From positions 1,302,001 through 1,366,000 of the forward strand of contig NZ_JBMSEB010000001.1 of the NCBI RefSeq assembly GCF_049446075.1: 64,000 bases of DNA, given 5' to 3'. Below are positions 8,085 to 17,620 of the stretch, one piece after another. Position 1 is the stretch's first letter. The number at the start of each line of letters is the position of its first letter. The stretch comes from Humibacter sp049446075. GTDB lineage: Bacteria > Actinomycetota > Actinomycetes > Actinomycetales > Microbacteriaceae. The translations under genes and the position numbers were made by a program. The notes under the pieces were generated by a model that was not told the origin of the DNA, made no database searches, and saw nothing but the letters and a program-made list of their open reading frames with translations.

Positions 8085-8774
8085 ATGCAGACATCCAGCA
8101 CATTCGAGAGCGCCGCGGAGGTGCTCCAGACCTTCGGCACGGCTATGCGCGCCATCGCTGCCGCGGGCGGACCCTCCTGCGAGGTGGTGCTGCACAACCT
8201 CGACGGATCAGACGTCGACCTCGGCCACACGATCATGGCCATCGAGAACGGCCACGTCACGGGTCGGGCGGTAGGAGGACCATCCACCTCGATCGGCCTG
8301 GAGGTGCAGAAGGACCCGCACGGCGACCACGACGCGTTCGGCTACCGCGGTTTCACGAGCGACGGGCGCGAACTGCGGTGTTCGAGCACGTACTTCCGCA
8401 ATGCGTCCGGTCGCATCATCGCTGCGCTGTGCATCAACGTCGACCTGAGCGCCGTGCAGCAGGCACGGTTCCTGCTCGACGGTCTACTACCCACGATCGA
8501 GCCGGCATCCTCCGACCAGCCAGACGAATACTTCGGGCGCGACCTCGTCTCGGTCATGGATGCCATGATCACCGAAGCCATCCGCGAGGTGGGAAGGCCT
8601 GTCGGCCAGATGTCGCGCGACGAGAAGATCGCGGTACTTCAGCGCCTGGATGCCCGCGGCGCCACCCAGATGCGTAAGTCGGTCGAGACCATCGCGGTAC
8701 GCCTCGGCATCTCGCGGGTAACCGCGTACGCCTACCTTGACGAGGCCCGCCGCACGGCCGACGAGAGCGCTTGA
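8085..8774 (+). CDS. DauR/YheO-family transcriptional regulator (PAS-like sensor plus HTH)
   Basis: 229-residue two-domain regulator. The N-terminal YheO-like PAS domain (about residues 15-120) shows CEVVLHNLDG, the GH.IM.IENGHVTGR.VG segment and YRGFTSDGRELRCSSTYFRN. The C-terminal HTH (about 165-225) includes IAVLQRLDARGATQMRKSVE and IAVRLGISRVTAYAYLDEAR. This layout is that of DauR (D-arginine utilisation) and YheO. The start at 8085 is favoured by AGAGGG 5 nt upstream; a GTG at 8067 is in frame. It diverges from the MHS transporter and precedes the guanidine/urea operon, so it could control either. Ligand unknown. Confidence 0.85.
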   Translation: MQTSSTFESAAEVLQTFGTAMRAIAAAGGPSCEVVLHNLDGSDVDLGHTIMAIENGHVTGRAVGGPSTSIGLEVQKDPHGDHDAFGYRGFTSDGRELRCSSTYFRNASGRIIAALCINVDLSAVQQARFLLDGLLPTIEPASSDQPDEYFGRDLVSVMDAMITEAIREVGRPVGQMSRDEKIAVLQRLDARGATQMRKSVETIAVRLGISRVTAYAYLDEARRTADESA

Positions 8775-8955
8775 GCGGCCGGCTTCTCGAATCCTTGGAG
8801 GCTGGGAGCGGCCGACTCGCTGCTTCCCGGGACGACGGAAGCGACCTGGCCGTTCGCACGAGTGCAATCGGTCTCGACGGTGAGGAGTGGGAAACGAGAA
8901 GTTAATGCCGGGGCAATGGCAGGGCAACGACGCCGGCAGAGCATTGCATCCAAGC

Positions 8956-8973
8956 ACCTGTCAAATGACAGGT
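8956..8973. promoter_or_regulatory. perfect palindrome upstream of the APC permease operon
   Basis: ACCTGTCA-AA-TGACAGGT is an 18-bp perfect palindrome ending 31 bp before the permease start. It is a strong operator candidate for the TetR regulator encoded at the end of the same operon or for the DauR-like protein upstream. The rest of 8775-9004 shows no guanidine-I riboswitch signature that I can recognise. Confidence 0.6.
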
Positions 8974-9004
8974 ATCGGATGCGCTGCCTGCGGAAGGTCC
9001 CCCC

Positions 9005-10615
9005 ATGAGTGCCTACGAACCACCCCGGCTCAGCCCCACCCCATACGCCCAGGAGTTGCGTCGCGGAGTGGGTTCGTTCTCGTCGTTCGCGGCGGGATTC
9101 TCGTTCGTGTCGATCCTCACCACGGTCTTCCAGCTCTTCGGCCTGGGATTCGGATTCGGCGGCGCCGCGTTCTTCTGGACCTGGCCGCTGGTGTTCGCCG
9201 GCCAGCTTCTGGTCGCCCTCAACTTCGCACAGTTGGCCGCGAGCTGGCCCATCGCTGGCGCGATCTTCCAATGGGCTAGCCGGCTTGCCGGCACCACGTT
9301 CGGCTGGTTCACCGGCTGGGTGATGATCATCGCGCAGGTGCTCACCGTCGCCGTGGCCGCCATCGCGGTGCAGGCCGTGCTGCCTGCCATCTGGGACGGC
9401 TTCCAGATCGTGGGAGGCCCCGCCGCAGATCCGTCGCTCACCTCGGCCACCGGGGCGCAGAACGCAGTGCTCCTCGGCCTCGTTCTGCTGGCGATCACGA
9501 CCGTGATCACGATCCTGCACGTACGGATGATGGCGATCGCGACGAGCGTCGGGGTGCTGATCGAGATCCTCGGCGTCATCACGCTCGTCGTCGCGCTGTT
9601 CCTCCTTCCGCAGCGCAGCCCCGTCGTCGTCTTCACGACGCAGGGCGCCGCGGCAACCGATCAGCCCTACATCTGGGCGTGGCTGGCGTCGTCGCTCATG
9701 GCCGCATACGTTCTCGTCGGCTTCGACTCCGCCGGTGAGCTCGCCGAAGAGACCCACGCACCACGCAAGACGATCTCGAAGACCATCGTGCGTGCGGTCG
9801 TCGTCTCCGGCCTCGGCGGGGCGCTCCTGATCGTGGCGGCCCTCGTCGCCGCCCCCAGCCTCACCAACGGCAAGCTGGCATCCGGTGGTATCGCCTGGAT
9901 CCTCACCGAACGGCTCGGCCCCGTCTTCGGCAGGCTGCTGCTGGTCGCCGTCGTCGTGGCCGTGTTCGCCTGCACCCTCGCGGTGCAGACCTCCGGATCG
10001 CGCATGATGTACTCGATGGCGCGCGAGCGTGCCCTGCCGTTCTGGCGAACGCTCTCCGCCGTCTCGCCAAGAACCGGCACGCCGGTCGCGACGAGCATCG
10101 TCGTCGGAATCGGAGCCGCTCTCACGCTCGCCCTGAACTTCGGGCAGAGCGCCATCTTCACGGCACTGTCCAGCCTGTGCATCGCGATGCTCTACCTCGC
10201 CTATCTGGGCGTGACGGTGCCGCTGCTCGTCGCGCGCATCAGGTTGAGGAAAGAGGGATTCCCCTCGGGAGTCGACGAAGACGGCAAGCCGCTCTTCACG
10301 CTCGGCCGCTGGGGCATCCCGCTGAATGCGCTCGCCGTGCTCTACCAGGTGGGCATGGTCGTGAACCTCGCCTGGCCCCGGCCAGAGATCTACGACCTCA
10401 CAGGCAAGACGTGGTGGCTGCAGTGGAGCGCCGTGTTGTTCATCGGCGCTTCCCTCGCGGTCGGCCTTGCGGTGCACGCCAGGAACAAGGCCCGTGACGG
10501 GGCCATCCAGCTGCGCCATCTCCCGATCACCGCGGCCGTGCCGCTAGCCGAGCCGCTCATGGTCGATGGAGTCTCGGGGTCTCCGTCCGGCGCGCCGACC
10601 GGCTCGCCTGCCTGA
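9005..10615 (+). CDS. APC-superfamily amino acid/amine permease of the carboxyguanidine operon
   Basis: 536-residue polytopic membrane protein with about 12 hydrophobic helices. The N-terminal GVGSFSSFAAGFSFVSILTT and the LVGFDSAGELAEETHAPRKT segment are typical of the APC amino acid/choline permeases. The Gly-rich helix 1 motif and ETHAPR in loop 6-7 are clear. It opens an operon with the two UAAP/carboxyguanidine deiminase subunits, the biotin carboxylase and allophanate hydrolase, so it probably imports the nitrogen source (guanidine, urea derivative or an amino acid). The C-terminal roughly 40 residues are Pro/Ser/Gly-rich and probably cytosolic. Start ATG 9005 is 32 nt beyond the palindrome. 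Confidence 0.88.
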   Translation: MSAYEPPRLSPTPYAQELRRGVGSFSSFAAGFSFVSILTTVFQLFGLGFGFGGAAFFWTWPLVFAGQLLVALNFAQLAASWPIAGAIFQWASRLAGTTFGWFTGWVMIIAQVLTVAVAAIAVQAVLPAIWDGFQIVGGPAADPSLTSATGAQNAVLLGLVLLAITTVITILHVRMMAIATSVGVLIEILGVITLVVALFLLPQRSPVVVFTTQGAAATDQPYIWAWLASSLMAAYVLVGFDSAGELAEETHAPRKTISKTIVRAVVVSGLGGALLIVAALVAAPSLTNGKLASGGIAWILTERLGPVFGRLLLVAVVVAVFACTLAVQTSGSRMMYSMARERALPFWRTLSAVSPRTGTPVATSIVVGIGAALTLALNFGQSAIFTALSSLCIAMLYLAYLGVTVPLLVARIRLRKEGFPSGVDEDGKPLFTLGRWGIPLNALAVLYQVGMVVNLAWPRPEIYDLTGKTWWLQWSAVLFIGASLAVGLAVHARNKARDGAIQLRHLPITAAVPLAEPLMVDGVSGSPSGAPTGSPA

Positions 10616-10668
10616 GCACGACCAGCACCAACACCGAGCAGAGAGACCGAGCAGAGAGCAGCACACCC

Positions 10669-11517
10669 ATGCCTTCGATCGTGGACGCCCACCAGACCGA
10701 TTCCGTGCTCGCCTCTCGAGCGGATGCCCGTTCGCAGGCCGACCGCACGGCCGACTTCCAGCCGTACCGGCCGGCCTCGGCGTCCCCGCACGTGCCGGAA
10801 GGGATGGATGCCGGCTCCCTCACGTGGGCCGAGACGGTCGCGCCGGGCGGATACACGCACAAGGTGCTCGCGCGGGGCAGCCGCCTCCGGCTGGACGACC
10901 CGACGGGGTTGGCCTGCGCGCACGTGCTGCTCTACAACGCGGTGGAGACCTGGGAGCGATTGAACGTCGCCGATACCGTCAAGATCCCCTGGCAGGCTTA
11001 CTTGACGACGGGGCATCCGCTGCTCTCCGGAGACGGACGCGTGCTGGCCACGATCTCATCGGACACCTCCGGGCGCCACGATGCGTTCTGCGGCACCACG
11101 ACGGACGAGTTCGTGCTGCGCAAGTACGGATCGGCCGCGCCATTCGGGCCATCGCCCTCCGGCCGCTCGTTGTTCTCACTCGCCGCCGCGAAACACGGGC
11201 TCACGGGGCGCGACCTGCCGCCGAGCGTCTCGTTCTTTCAGGGCGTTCGCGTCGAAACCGACGGATCCCTGACCTTCACCGGATCGGCAGGGCCCGGCAC
11301 GCACGTGGAACTGGTGGCCGAGCTTCCCCTGCTCGTGCTCATCGCGAACGTGGCGCACCCCCTCGATCCCACCGACGGCTACCGCCTCGGACCACTGCAC
11401 GTGCACGCCAGGCGAGGCGAGCCGACCGGCCCGCTCGATGAGCGGTTCGCCGCTACGCCCGAGGCGCACAGGGCGTACCTCAACACCATCGACTACGCGG
11501 AGGCACGCGGACTGTGA
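10669..11517 (+). CDS. carboxyguanidine deiminase-like subunit (urea carboxylase-associated family 1)
   Basis: 282-residue protein of the DUF1989/UAAP family. Key blocks are HVLLYNAVETWERLNVADTV (residues about 84-103), SSDTSGRHDAFCGTTTDEF and PSVSFFQGVRVETDG. UAAP proteins, long labelled urea carboxylase-associated, have been identified as the two-subunit carboxyguanidine deiminase CgdAB. CgdAB converts carboxyguanidine from guanidine carboxylase to allophanate. The next gene overlaps it by 4 bp (GTGA) and encodes the partner subunit. The N-terminal roughly 45 residues are polar and poorly conserved. The downstream biotin carboxylase and allophanate hydrolase complete the pathway. Confidence is high for family, moderate for the guanidine assignment. 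Confidence 0.85.
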   Translation: MPSIVDAHQTDSVLASRADARSQADRTADFQPYRPASASPHVPEGMDAGSLTWAETVAPGGYTHKVLARGSRLRLDDPTGLACAHVLLYNAVETWERLNVADTVKIPWQAYLTTGHPLLSGDGRVLATISSDTSGRHDAFCGTTTDEFVLRKYGSAAPFGPSPSGRSLFSLAAAKHGLTGRDLPPSVSFFQGVRVETDGSLTFTGSAGPGTHVELVAELPLLVLIANVAHPLDPTDGYRLGPLHVHARRGEPTGPLDERFAATPEAHRAYLNTIDYAEARGL

Positions 11518-12272
11518 CCGGCACGACGACAACGACCGAAACCGCGATCACGCAGGCGGGCCGCTTGGCGACGACGGTTCCCCTGCCGCCGATCTTCGCG
11601 CCAGGCACCGTGCTCGACCCCTCTGGCCCACTCGTTGACGGCGCCGTCGTCATCGATGAGACGGTCGAGCCTCTGGCTCCCTGGTCGGCAATCGTCCGTG
11701 CTGGGCAGGTGCTCACCATCGTCGACGTCGGCGGCAACCAGTCCGCAGACTGCTTGATCTACAACGCCGTAGACACCGATGAACGGTACTCCGTGCCCGA
11801 CACGCTGGCCTGGCAGGGCAATGCGTACATCCGCGAGCACTCGGTGCTGCGCTCCAACCTGGGGCGACCCTTGATGACGGTCGTGGGCAACGAGATCGAT
11901 CGCCACGACACCATCGGCGGCGCCTGCTCGAAGGAGTCGAACACCCTCCGCTACGGGCAGCACACCGAATTTCAGCACGCCTGCCGCGAGAACTTCCTCG
12001 CCGAGGCCGCCAGGCACGGGCTCGGCGTGCGCGACCTCGTCTCGAACCTGAACTGGTTCATGAACGTGCCGGTCGAAGCAGACGGATCCCTCGGAATCGT
12101 CGACGGGCTGTCCGGGCCAGGCAAACGCGTCGCCGTCCGCGCCGAGATCGACGTGCTCGTGATCGTCTCCAACTGTCCACAGATGAACAACCCGTGCAAC
12201 GAGTTCAACTGCACGCCCTTGCGGATGATCGTCACCGAACCGGCTGAGAACACCTGGACGGACGCAGCATGA
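11514..12272 (+). CDS. carboxyguanidine deiminase-like subunit (urea carboxylase-associated family 2)
   Basis: 252-residue UAAP2 protein. It contains VVDVGGNQSADCLIYNAVDT, ERYSVPDTLAWQGNAYI, the IDRHDTIGGACSKESNTLRY block and a Cys-containing C-terminal NCPQMNNPCNEFNCTPLRMI, all typical of this family. It should form the heteromeric carboxyguanidine deiminase with the preceding subunit, acting between the carboxylase and allophanate hydrolase. The GTG at 11514 overlaps the upstream TGA and its own stop overlaps the carboxylase ATG by 4 bp, indicating translational coupling and stoichiometric synthesis. No alternative start nearby is convincing. Confidence 0.86.
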   Translation: MTGTTTTTETAITQAGRLATTVPLPPIFAPGTVLDPSGPLVDGAVVIDETVEPLAPWSAIVRAGQVLTIVDVGGNQSADCLIYNAVDTDERYSVPDTLAWQGNAYIREHSVLRSNLGRPLMTVVGNEIDRHDTIGGACSKESNTLRYGQHTEFQHACRENFLAEAARHGLGVRDLVSNLNWFMNVPVEADGSLGIVDGLSGPGKRVAVRAEIDVLVIVSNCPQMNNPCNEFNCTPLRMIVTEPAENTWTDAA

Positions 12273-15200
12273 GCGGTTTCGACACGCTCCTGATCGCCAA
12301 CCGTGGCGAGATCGCAAGGCGCATCATCCGCAGCGCCTCGCGCCTGGGTCTGCGCACCGTGGCCGTGTACTCGGACGCCGACCGCGCAGCACCGCATGTT
12401 CGCGAGGCCGACCACGCAGTGCGCCTGGGACCGGCGCCGGCGCGCGAGTCCTACCTGAACGTCGACGCCGTTCTGGATGCCGCCGACCGCTTCGGGGCAG
12501 GAGCCATCCATCCGGGATACGGCTTTCTCTCCGAGAACCTCGACTTCGCCCGGAGCGTGGATGCCCGCGGCATCGCGTTCATCGGCCCGACCGTCGAGCA
12601 GATCGCCGCGTTCGGAGAGAAGCACACCGCACGCGAACTCGCCGCCCTCGCCGGTGTCCCCATGCTTGCGGGCACCGGCCTGCTCCAGAACGCGGACGAA
12701 GCGGTCGCCGAGGCCGAGCGCATCGGCCTTCCCGTCATGCTGAAGGCAACGGGCGGCGGCGGCGGAATCGGCATGCAGGCGTGCAGCACTCCCGCCGAGG
12801 TGCGGGAGGCGTTCGACCGGGTGGCACGCCTCGGTTCGAAGAACTTCGGTTCGGCCGGCGTCTTTCTCGAACGTCTCGTGCGACCGGCACGGCACGTCGA
12901 AGTGCAGCTGTTCGGCGCAGGAGACGGCAGGGTTGCCGTGATCGGCGACCGGGACTGCTCGCTGCAGCGCCGCAACCAGAAGGTCATCGAAGAGGCACCG
13001 GCGCCTGCGCTTCCCGACGCCGTGCGCCGCCGACTGCACGAGTCGGCACGGGCGCTGGCGGAGTCCGTCGACTACCGATCGGCCGGCACCGTGGAGTTCG
13101 TCTACGACCCGATCAGGGAGGAGGCCGCGTTCCTCGAGGTCAATACGCGGCTGCAGGTGGAGCATCCGGTCACCGAGGAGGTCTACGGCGTCGACCTGGT
13201 CGAACTGATGCTGCTGCTCGCCCGCGACGGTGCAGACGCTCTCGAATCCGACATGTTCACCGCGCCGTTCGCGCCATCCGGAAGCGCGTTCGAGGCACGC
13301 GTCTACGCAGAGGACCCCTCGAACAACGGGATTCCCAGCTCAGGTCTCGTGACCCAGGCCGTCTTCCCCGGCGCCGGTTCGCCCGAACGCCGAGGCATCC
13401 GTGTCGACGGCTGGATCGAAACCGGGCTGGAGGTCTCGCCGTACTACGACCCGATGCTCGCCAAGGTCATCGCGAGCGGCCCGACCCGCGATGACGCGCT
13501 CGATCTGCTTCGCGAGGGCCTGAACGCGAGCCGCGTCGACGGAGTCGTCACCAACCTCGGGCTGTTGCGGTCCCTCGTCGACGAGGTGCCGCTGCGAGCC
13601 GCAACCCACTCCACCTCGACTCTCGACGGCGCGGCCGATCCCGAGCCGCGCATCGAGGTTGTTGACGCCGGTGCGATGACGACGGTGCAGGACCTGCCAG
13701 GCAGGATCGGCTATTGGCAGATCGGAGTGCCGCCGAGCGGCGCGATGGATGCCCTCTCGCTGACCGAGGCGAACCTCGCGGTCGGCAATCCGGCAGGTGC
13801 ACCCGGTCTCGAGATCACCATGACCGGGCCCACCCTCCGGTTCACCGCGCCGGCTCTGGTGGCACTCGCCGGCGCCCCGATACCCGCCTCCCTCGACGGC
13901 GAACCCGTCGCGCTCTGGGAGCCGATCGAGGTGGCCGCAGGATCCACGCTTGCTCTCGGCAGCATCCCTGGCCCAGGGCTGCGCAGTTACCTCGCCGTTC
14001 GAGGCGGCATCGACGTTCCGCTCTATCTCGGCAGTGCTTCGACCTTCACCCTTGGCGGATTCGGCGGCCACGGGGGCCGCGCCCTGATGCCAGGCGACGT
14101 GCTGCGGCCCGGATCTCCCGATTCCGATGCCCCGCATCCTGCCCTGCCCGTGGGAACGAGGCTCGGCCGGATCAGCGGCCCGACCCCGGCCGACCGGCGA
14201 CCCACGCTCACCTCCGCGTGGCGCATCGGGGTCACCGAGGGCCCGCACGCCGCGCCGGAGTTCTTCACCCGGCACGACATGGATACGTTCTACGCCAGCG
14301 ACTACGAGGTGCACCACAACTCGGCGCGCACCGGCGTGCGCCTCATGGGGCCGCAGCCGGAATGGGCGCGCACCGACGGCGGCGAGGCCGGCCTGCATCC
14401 CTCGAACATCCACGACAACCCGTACGCGATCGGCGCGATCGACTTCACGGGAGACACCCCGATCATCCTCGGCCCCGACGGACCATCGCTCGGCGGATTC
14501 GTCTGCCCCGCCGTCGTCGCGAGCGGCGAGCTCTGGAAGATCGGGCAGCTGCGTCCCGGCGACACCGTTCGATTCGTACCGATGCGGGAAGCGGATGCCG
14601 CTGGGCCCCTCGAAAAACGCACGTCACCCGCGCTCATCGGCAGCACCGGAGACGGAGACGACGGAATCATCCTCCGCCTCGATGCAACGGATGCTCGCCC
14701 CTCGGTGACGTACCGACGTGACGGCGACGACAACCTGCTGGTCGAGTACGGCGACCTCGAACTCGACCTTGGGCTGCGGATGCGCGTGCACGCCCTCATG
14801 ACGGCGATGCGGGATGAGGCACCGCACGGCGTACTCGAGCTGACGCCCGGCATCCGGTCGTTGCAGATCCACACCGACTCGAACATCCTGAAGCCCACGG
14901 CCCACGCTGCCCTGCTACGCGAGCTCGAGGCCGAGATTCCCCCGACCCACGAGCTCGTCGTTCCCTCGCGCACCGTACGACTGCCGCTGTCGTGGGACGA
15001 CCCGGCCACGCACCTCGCGATCGAGCGCTACATGAACGGGGTGCGCAGCGACGCGCCATGGACGCCGTCGAACATCGAGTTCATCCGGCGGGTCAACGGC
15101 CTGGAGTCCGTCGACGACGTGTACCGAACGGTCTTCGACGCCAGCTACCTCGTGCTCGGGCTCGGCGACGTCTACCTCGGCGCGCCCGTGGCCACCCCGT

Positions 15201-15913
15201 TGGACCCTCGTCACCGCCTGGTGACCACCAAGTACAACCCGGCGCGCACGTGGACGGCCGAGAACTCGGTCGGCATCGGCGGCGCCTACCTCTGCATCTA
15301 CGGCATGGAAGGGCCCGGCGGCTACCAGTTCGTCGGTCGCACCGTGCAGATCTGGAACCGCTTCCGCCGGGGCGGCCTGTTCGCCGAGAACCCGTGGGCG
15401 CTGCGGTTCTTCGACCGCATCCAGTGGTACCCGGTCTCTGCTGAGGAGCTGCTCGAACTGCGCGCCGAAACGGATGCCGGCCGCGGCGAATTCGAGACCG
15501 CCGACGGCAGCTTCGCGATCGCCGACTACCAGCGGTTCCTGGCAGACAACGCCGATTCGATCGCCGAGTTCCGCGCCCGCCAGACCGCCGCCTTCGACGC
15601 AGAGAAGGACCGGTGGCGCGCGTCGGGCGAGTTCGACCGGCAAGAGGAGTCGAAGGTCGCGCCCGTCGTCGATGAGATCGTCCTGCCCGAGGGCAGCGTC
15701 GCGGTTTCGGCTCCCTTCACCTCGACCGTCTGGCAGGTCTCGGTCGCGCCGGGCACGGTCGTGGCGGCGGGCGACAAGCTGATGGCGTTGGAGGCCATGA
15801 AGATGGAATCGGCCGTCACCGCTCCGATCGCAGGCGTGGTCGCCGGCGTCTACACGACGGTCGGCGATCAGGTCTCACCCGGGCAGGTTCTCGTCTCGAT
15901 CGGAGCGAGCTGA
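12269..15913 (+). CDS. biotin-dependent urea/guanidine carboxylase
   Basis: 1214-residue multidomain enzyme. An N-terminal biotin carboxylase (about 1-450) starts LLIANRGEIARRIIRSASRLG, has the ATP-grasp Gly-rich loop GGGGGIGMQ and the EVNTRLQVEHPVTE active-site block. A carboxyltransferase region of KipA/AHS2 type runs about 457-770 (VVDAGAMTTVQDLPGR) and of KipI/AHS1 type about 811-1050. A C-terminal biotinyl domain carries the biotin-accepting Lys1178 in ALEAMKMES. It carboxylates urea or guanidine using ATP and bicarbonate. The flanking UAAP genes favour guanidine carboxylase; without them urea carboxylase would be the default name. It overlaps both neighbours by 4 bp and 1 bp. The length is normal and there is no frameshift. 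Confidence 0.92.
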   Translation: MSGFDTLLIANRGEIARRIIRSASRLGLRTVAVYSDADRAAPHVREADHAVRLGPAPARESYLNVDAVLDAADRFGAGAIHPGYGFLSENLDFARSVDARGIAFIGPTVEQIAAFGEKHTARELAALAGVPMLAGTGLLQNADEAVAEAERIGLPVMLKATGGGGGIGMQACSTPAEVREAFDRVARLGSKNFGSAGVFLERLVRPARHVEVQLFGAGDGRVAVIGDRDCSLQRRNQKVIEEAPAPALPDAVRRRLHESARALAESVDYRSAGTVEFVYDPIREEAAFLEVNTRLQVEHPVTEEVYGVDLVELMLLLARDGADALESDMFTAPFAPSGSAFEARVYAEDPSNNGIPSSGLVTQAVFPGAGSPERRGIRVDGWIETGLEVSPYYDPMLAKVIASGPTRDDALDLLREGLNASRVDGVVTNLGLLRSLVDEVPLRAATHSTSTLDGAADPEPRIEVVDAGAMTTVQDLPGRIGYWQIGVPPSGAMDALSLTEANLAVGNPAGAPGLEITMTGPTLRFTAPALVALAGAPIPASLDGEPVALWEPIEVAAGSTLALGSIPGPGLRSYLAVRGGIDVPLYLGSASTFTLGGFGGHGGRALMPGDVLRPGSPDSDAPHPALPVGTRLGRISGPTPADRRPTLTSAWRIGVTEGPHAAPEFFTRHDMDTFYASDYEVHHNSARTGVRLMGPQPEWARTDGGEAGLHPSNIHDNPYAIGAIDFTGDTPIILGPDGPSLGGFVCPAVVASGELWKIGQLRPGDTVRFVPMREADAAGPLEKRTSPALIGSTGDGDDGIILRLDATDARPSVTYRRDGDDNLLVEYGDLELDLGLRMRVHALMTAMRDEAPHGVLELTPGIRSLQIHTDSNILKPTAHAALLRELEAEIPPTHELVVPSRTVRLPLSWDDPATHLAIERYMNGVRSDAPWTPSNIEFIRRVNGLESVDDVYRTVFDASYLVLGLGDVYLGAPVATPLDPRHRLVTTKYNPARTWTAENSVGIGGAYLCIYGMEGPGGYQFVGRTVQIWNRFRRGGLFAENPWALRFFDRIQWYPVSAEELLELRAETDAGRGEFETADGSFAIADYQRFLADNADSIAEFRARQTAAFDAEKDRWRASGEFDRQEESKVAPVVDEIVLPEGSVAVSAPFTSTVWQVSVAPGTVVAAGDKLMALEAMKMESAVTAPIAGVVAGVYTTVGDQVSPGQVLVSIGAS

Positions 15914-17607
15914 TGCAGGGGGCCGTTGCGCGGGTGCGGCAGGCGTATGCACGCATCCACGAGGCCGGCCGGCCTGAGGTCTGGATCAGCCTGCGAGAAG
16001 AGGCGGATTGCGTCAGCGAGGCCGAGGCTATCGAGGCTCGGGTCGCGGCGGGTGAGCTGCTTCCGCTTGCTGGACTCGTCGCGGCGGTCAAGGACAACAT
16101 CGACGTGCGCGGGTTGCCCACCACTGCGGCGGCCCCCACGTTCGCTTATCTTCCGGATGCCGACTCGACAGCGATCGCGCGGCTGCGGGCCAATGGCGCG
16201 ATCGTGATCGGCAAGACCAACCTCGACCAGTTCGCCACGGGCCTCGTCGGAACGCGCAGCCCGTACGGAGCGGTCAGGAACGCGTGGGACCCCGAGCGCA
16301 TCTCCGGAGGTTCCAGCTCCGGATCTGCCGTCGCCGTCGCTCTGGGAATCGTGGACATCGCCCTCGGCACCGACACCGCCGGATCGGGCCGAGTACCTGC
16401 CGCCCTGAACGGCGTCGTCGGGGTGAAGCCCACCCGAGGACTGATTCCCACCACGGGCGTCGTGCCTGCCTGCCGGAGCCTGGACTGCGTCACCGTTTTC
16501 GCGCGAGACCTCCGGCTCGCCCGGCGCACCGTGCAGCTTCTGTCCGGGGACGACCACCGCGACCCCCTCGCGCGACCCGAGGCTGAGGCATCCGCCCGAA
16601 CCCGGGATGCGATCGGCCCGACCCCTCGCATCGCCGTGCCGATCGCCGACCAGCTCTCCGGGCTCGCACCCGGCTGGGCGGAGGCCTTCCAGTCCGCAGC
16701 CGACACGCTGACCGCGGCCGGCGCGCAGATCGTGCACGTGGACATCCAACCGCTCCTTGCCGCCGCCGCCCTGCTTTACGACGGCGCATACGTCGCGGAG
16801 AGGTACAGCGCCGTCGGCGAACACATCCAGGAGCACAGCGACCACATCGGGGGCGACCTCGACCCGTCTGTCGCACAGATCATTCTTGGCGGCGCGCACC
16901 ACACCGCCGCCGAGCTGTTCGACGATGCCGAACGACTGCAGAGCCTTGCGGCAGAGGCGAGGGATGCCCTGGCCGGCTGCGACGCGCTGCTCACGCCCAC
17001 CACAACGTGGCATCCGACAATCGCCGAGGTAGCGGCCGATCCGATCGGCGCCAACAGCAGGATGGGCCGCTTCACCAACTTCGCCAACCTGCTCGATATG
17101 TGTTCGCTCGCGATTCCGGCCGGCACCGTCGACGGCCTGCCGTTCGGGGTCATGCTGACGGCAGAGGCGTTCCATGACGGCGCGCTCACGCAGATCGCCG
17201 AGCTGCTCATGGCGCCCGCAGTCGAACTCGTCGTCGTCGGCGCGCATCTGACCGGGCAGCCGCTCAACCATCAACTGGTGTCATCGGGCGGCAGCCTCGT
17301 TGCCGAGGTGACGACGTCTCCGGACTACCGGCTCTACGCGCTGAACACCACACCTGCGAAGCCCGGGCTGCTGCGCGTATCCGAGGATGGGTTCCCGATA
17401 AGGGGCGAGCTGTGGTCGCTGCCGGCCGCCGGATTCGGCCGCTTCGTCGCCGGGCTTCCCGCGCCCATGACGATCGGGCCGGTCTCGCTCGCAGACGGCC
17501 GCAGCGAGCCGGGTTTCCTCTGCGAAGCGGTTGCGACATTCGAGGCGGAGGACATCAGCGCGCACGGCAGCTGGCGTGCGTGGCGCGGATCTCTCCGTGC
17601 CGAATGA
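15913..17607 (+). CDS. atzF: allophanate hydrolase
   Basis: 564-residue amidase-signature enzyme hydrolysing allophanate to ammonia and CO2, the last step of the urea/guanidine carboxylase route. The catalytic triad is visible: Lys60 in VAAVKDNIDV, the cis-Ser134 in ISGGSSSGSA and the nucleophile Ser158 in GTDTAGSGRVPA, with the usual 24-residue spacing. About residues 1-450 form the amidase domain. The C-terminal roughly 110 residues (VVVGAHLTGQPLNHQL to the end) are the accessory domain of AtzF-type enzymes. The ATG overlaps the carboxylase TGA by one base, so the two are coupled. It is intact, of normal length and in operon context. Confidence 0.93.
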   Translation: MQGAVARVRQAYARIHEAGRPEVWISLREEADCVSEAEAIEARVAAGELLPLAGLVAAVKDNIDVRGLPTTAAAPTFAYLPDADSTAIARLRANGAIVIGKTNLDQFATGLVGTRSPYGAVRNAWDPERISGGSSSGSAVAVALGIVDIALGTDTAGSGRVPAALNGVVGVKPTRGLIPTTGVVPACRSLDCVTVFARDLRLARRTVQLLSGDDHRDPLARPEAEASARTRDAIGPTPRIAVPIADQLSGLAPGWAEAFQSAADTLTAAGAQIVHVDIQPLLAAAALLYDGAYVAERYSAVGEHIQEHSDHIGGDLDPSVAQIILGGAHHTAAELFDDAERLQSLAAEARDALAGCDALLTPTTTWHPTIAEVAADPIGANSRMGRFTNFANLLDMCSLAIPAGTVDGLPFGVMLTAEAFHDGALTQIAELLMAPAVELVVVGAHLTGQPLNHQLVSSGGSLVAEVTTSPDYRLYALNTTPAKPGLLRVSEDGFPIRGELWSLPAAGFGRFVAGLPAPMTIGPVSLADGRSEPGFLCEAVATFEAEDISAHGSWRAWRGSLRAE

Positions 17608-17620
17608 CAAAATCGGTGGT

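Noticed and set aside
8775..9004. Guanidine-I (ykkC) riboswitch ahead of the permease
   Set aside because: The characteristic CUAGGGUUCCG-like 5' element and ACR/GGGA core are not visible; only a DNA palindrome is. A covariance search would settle it.
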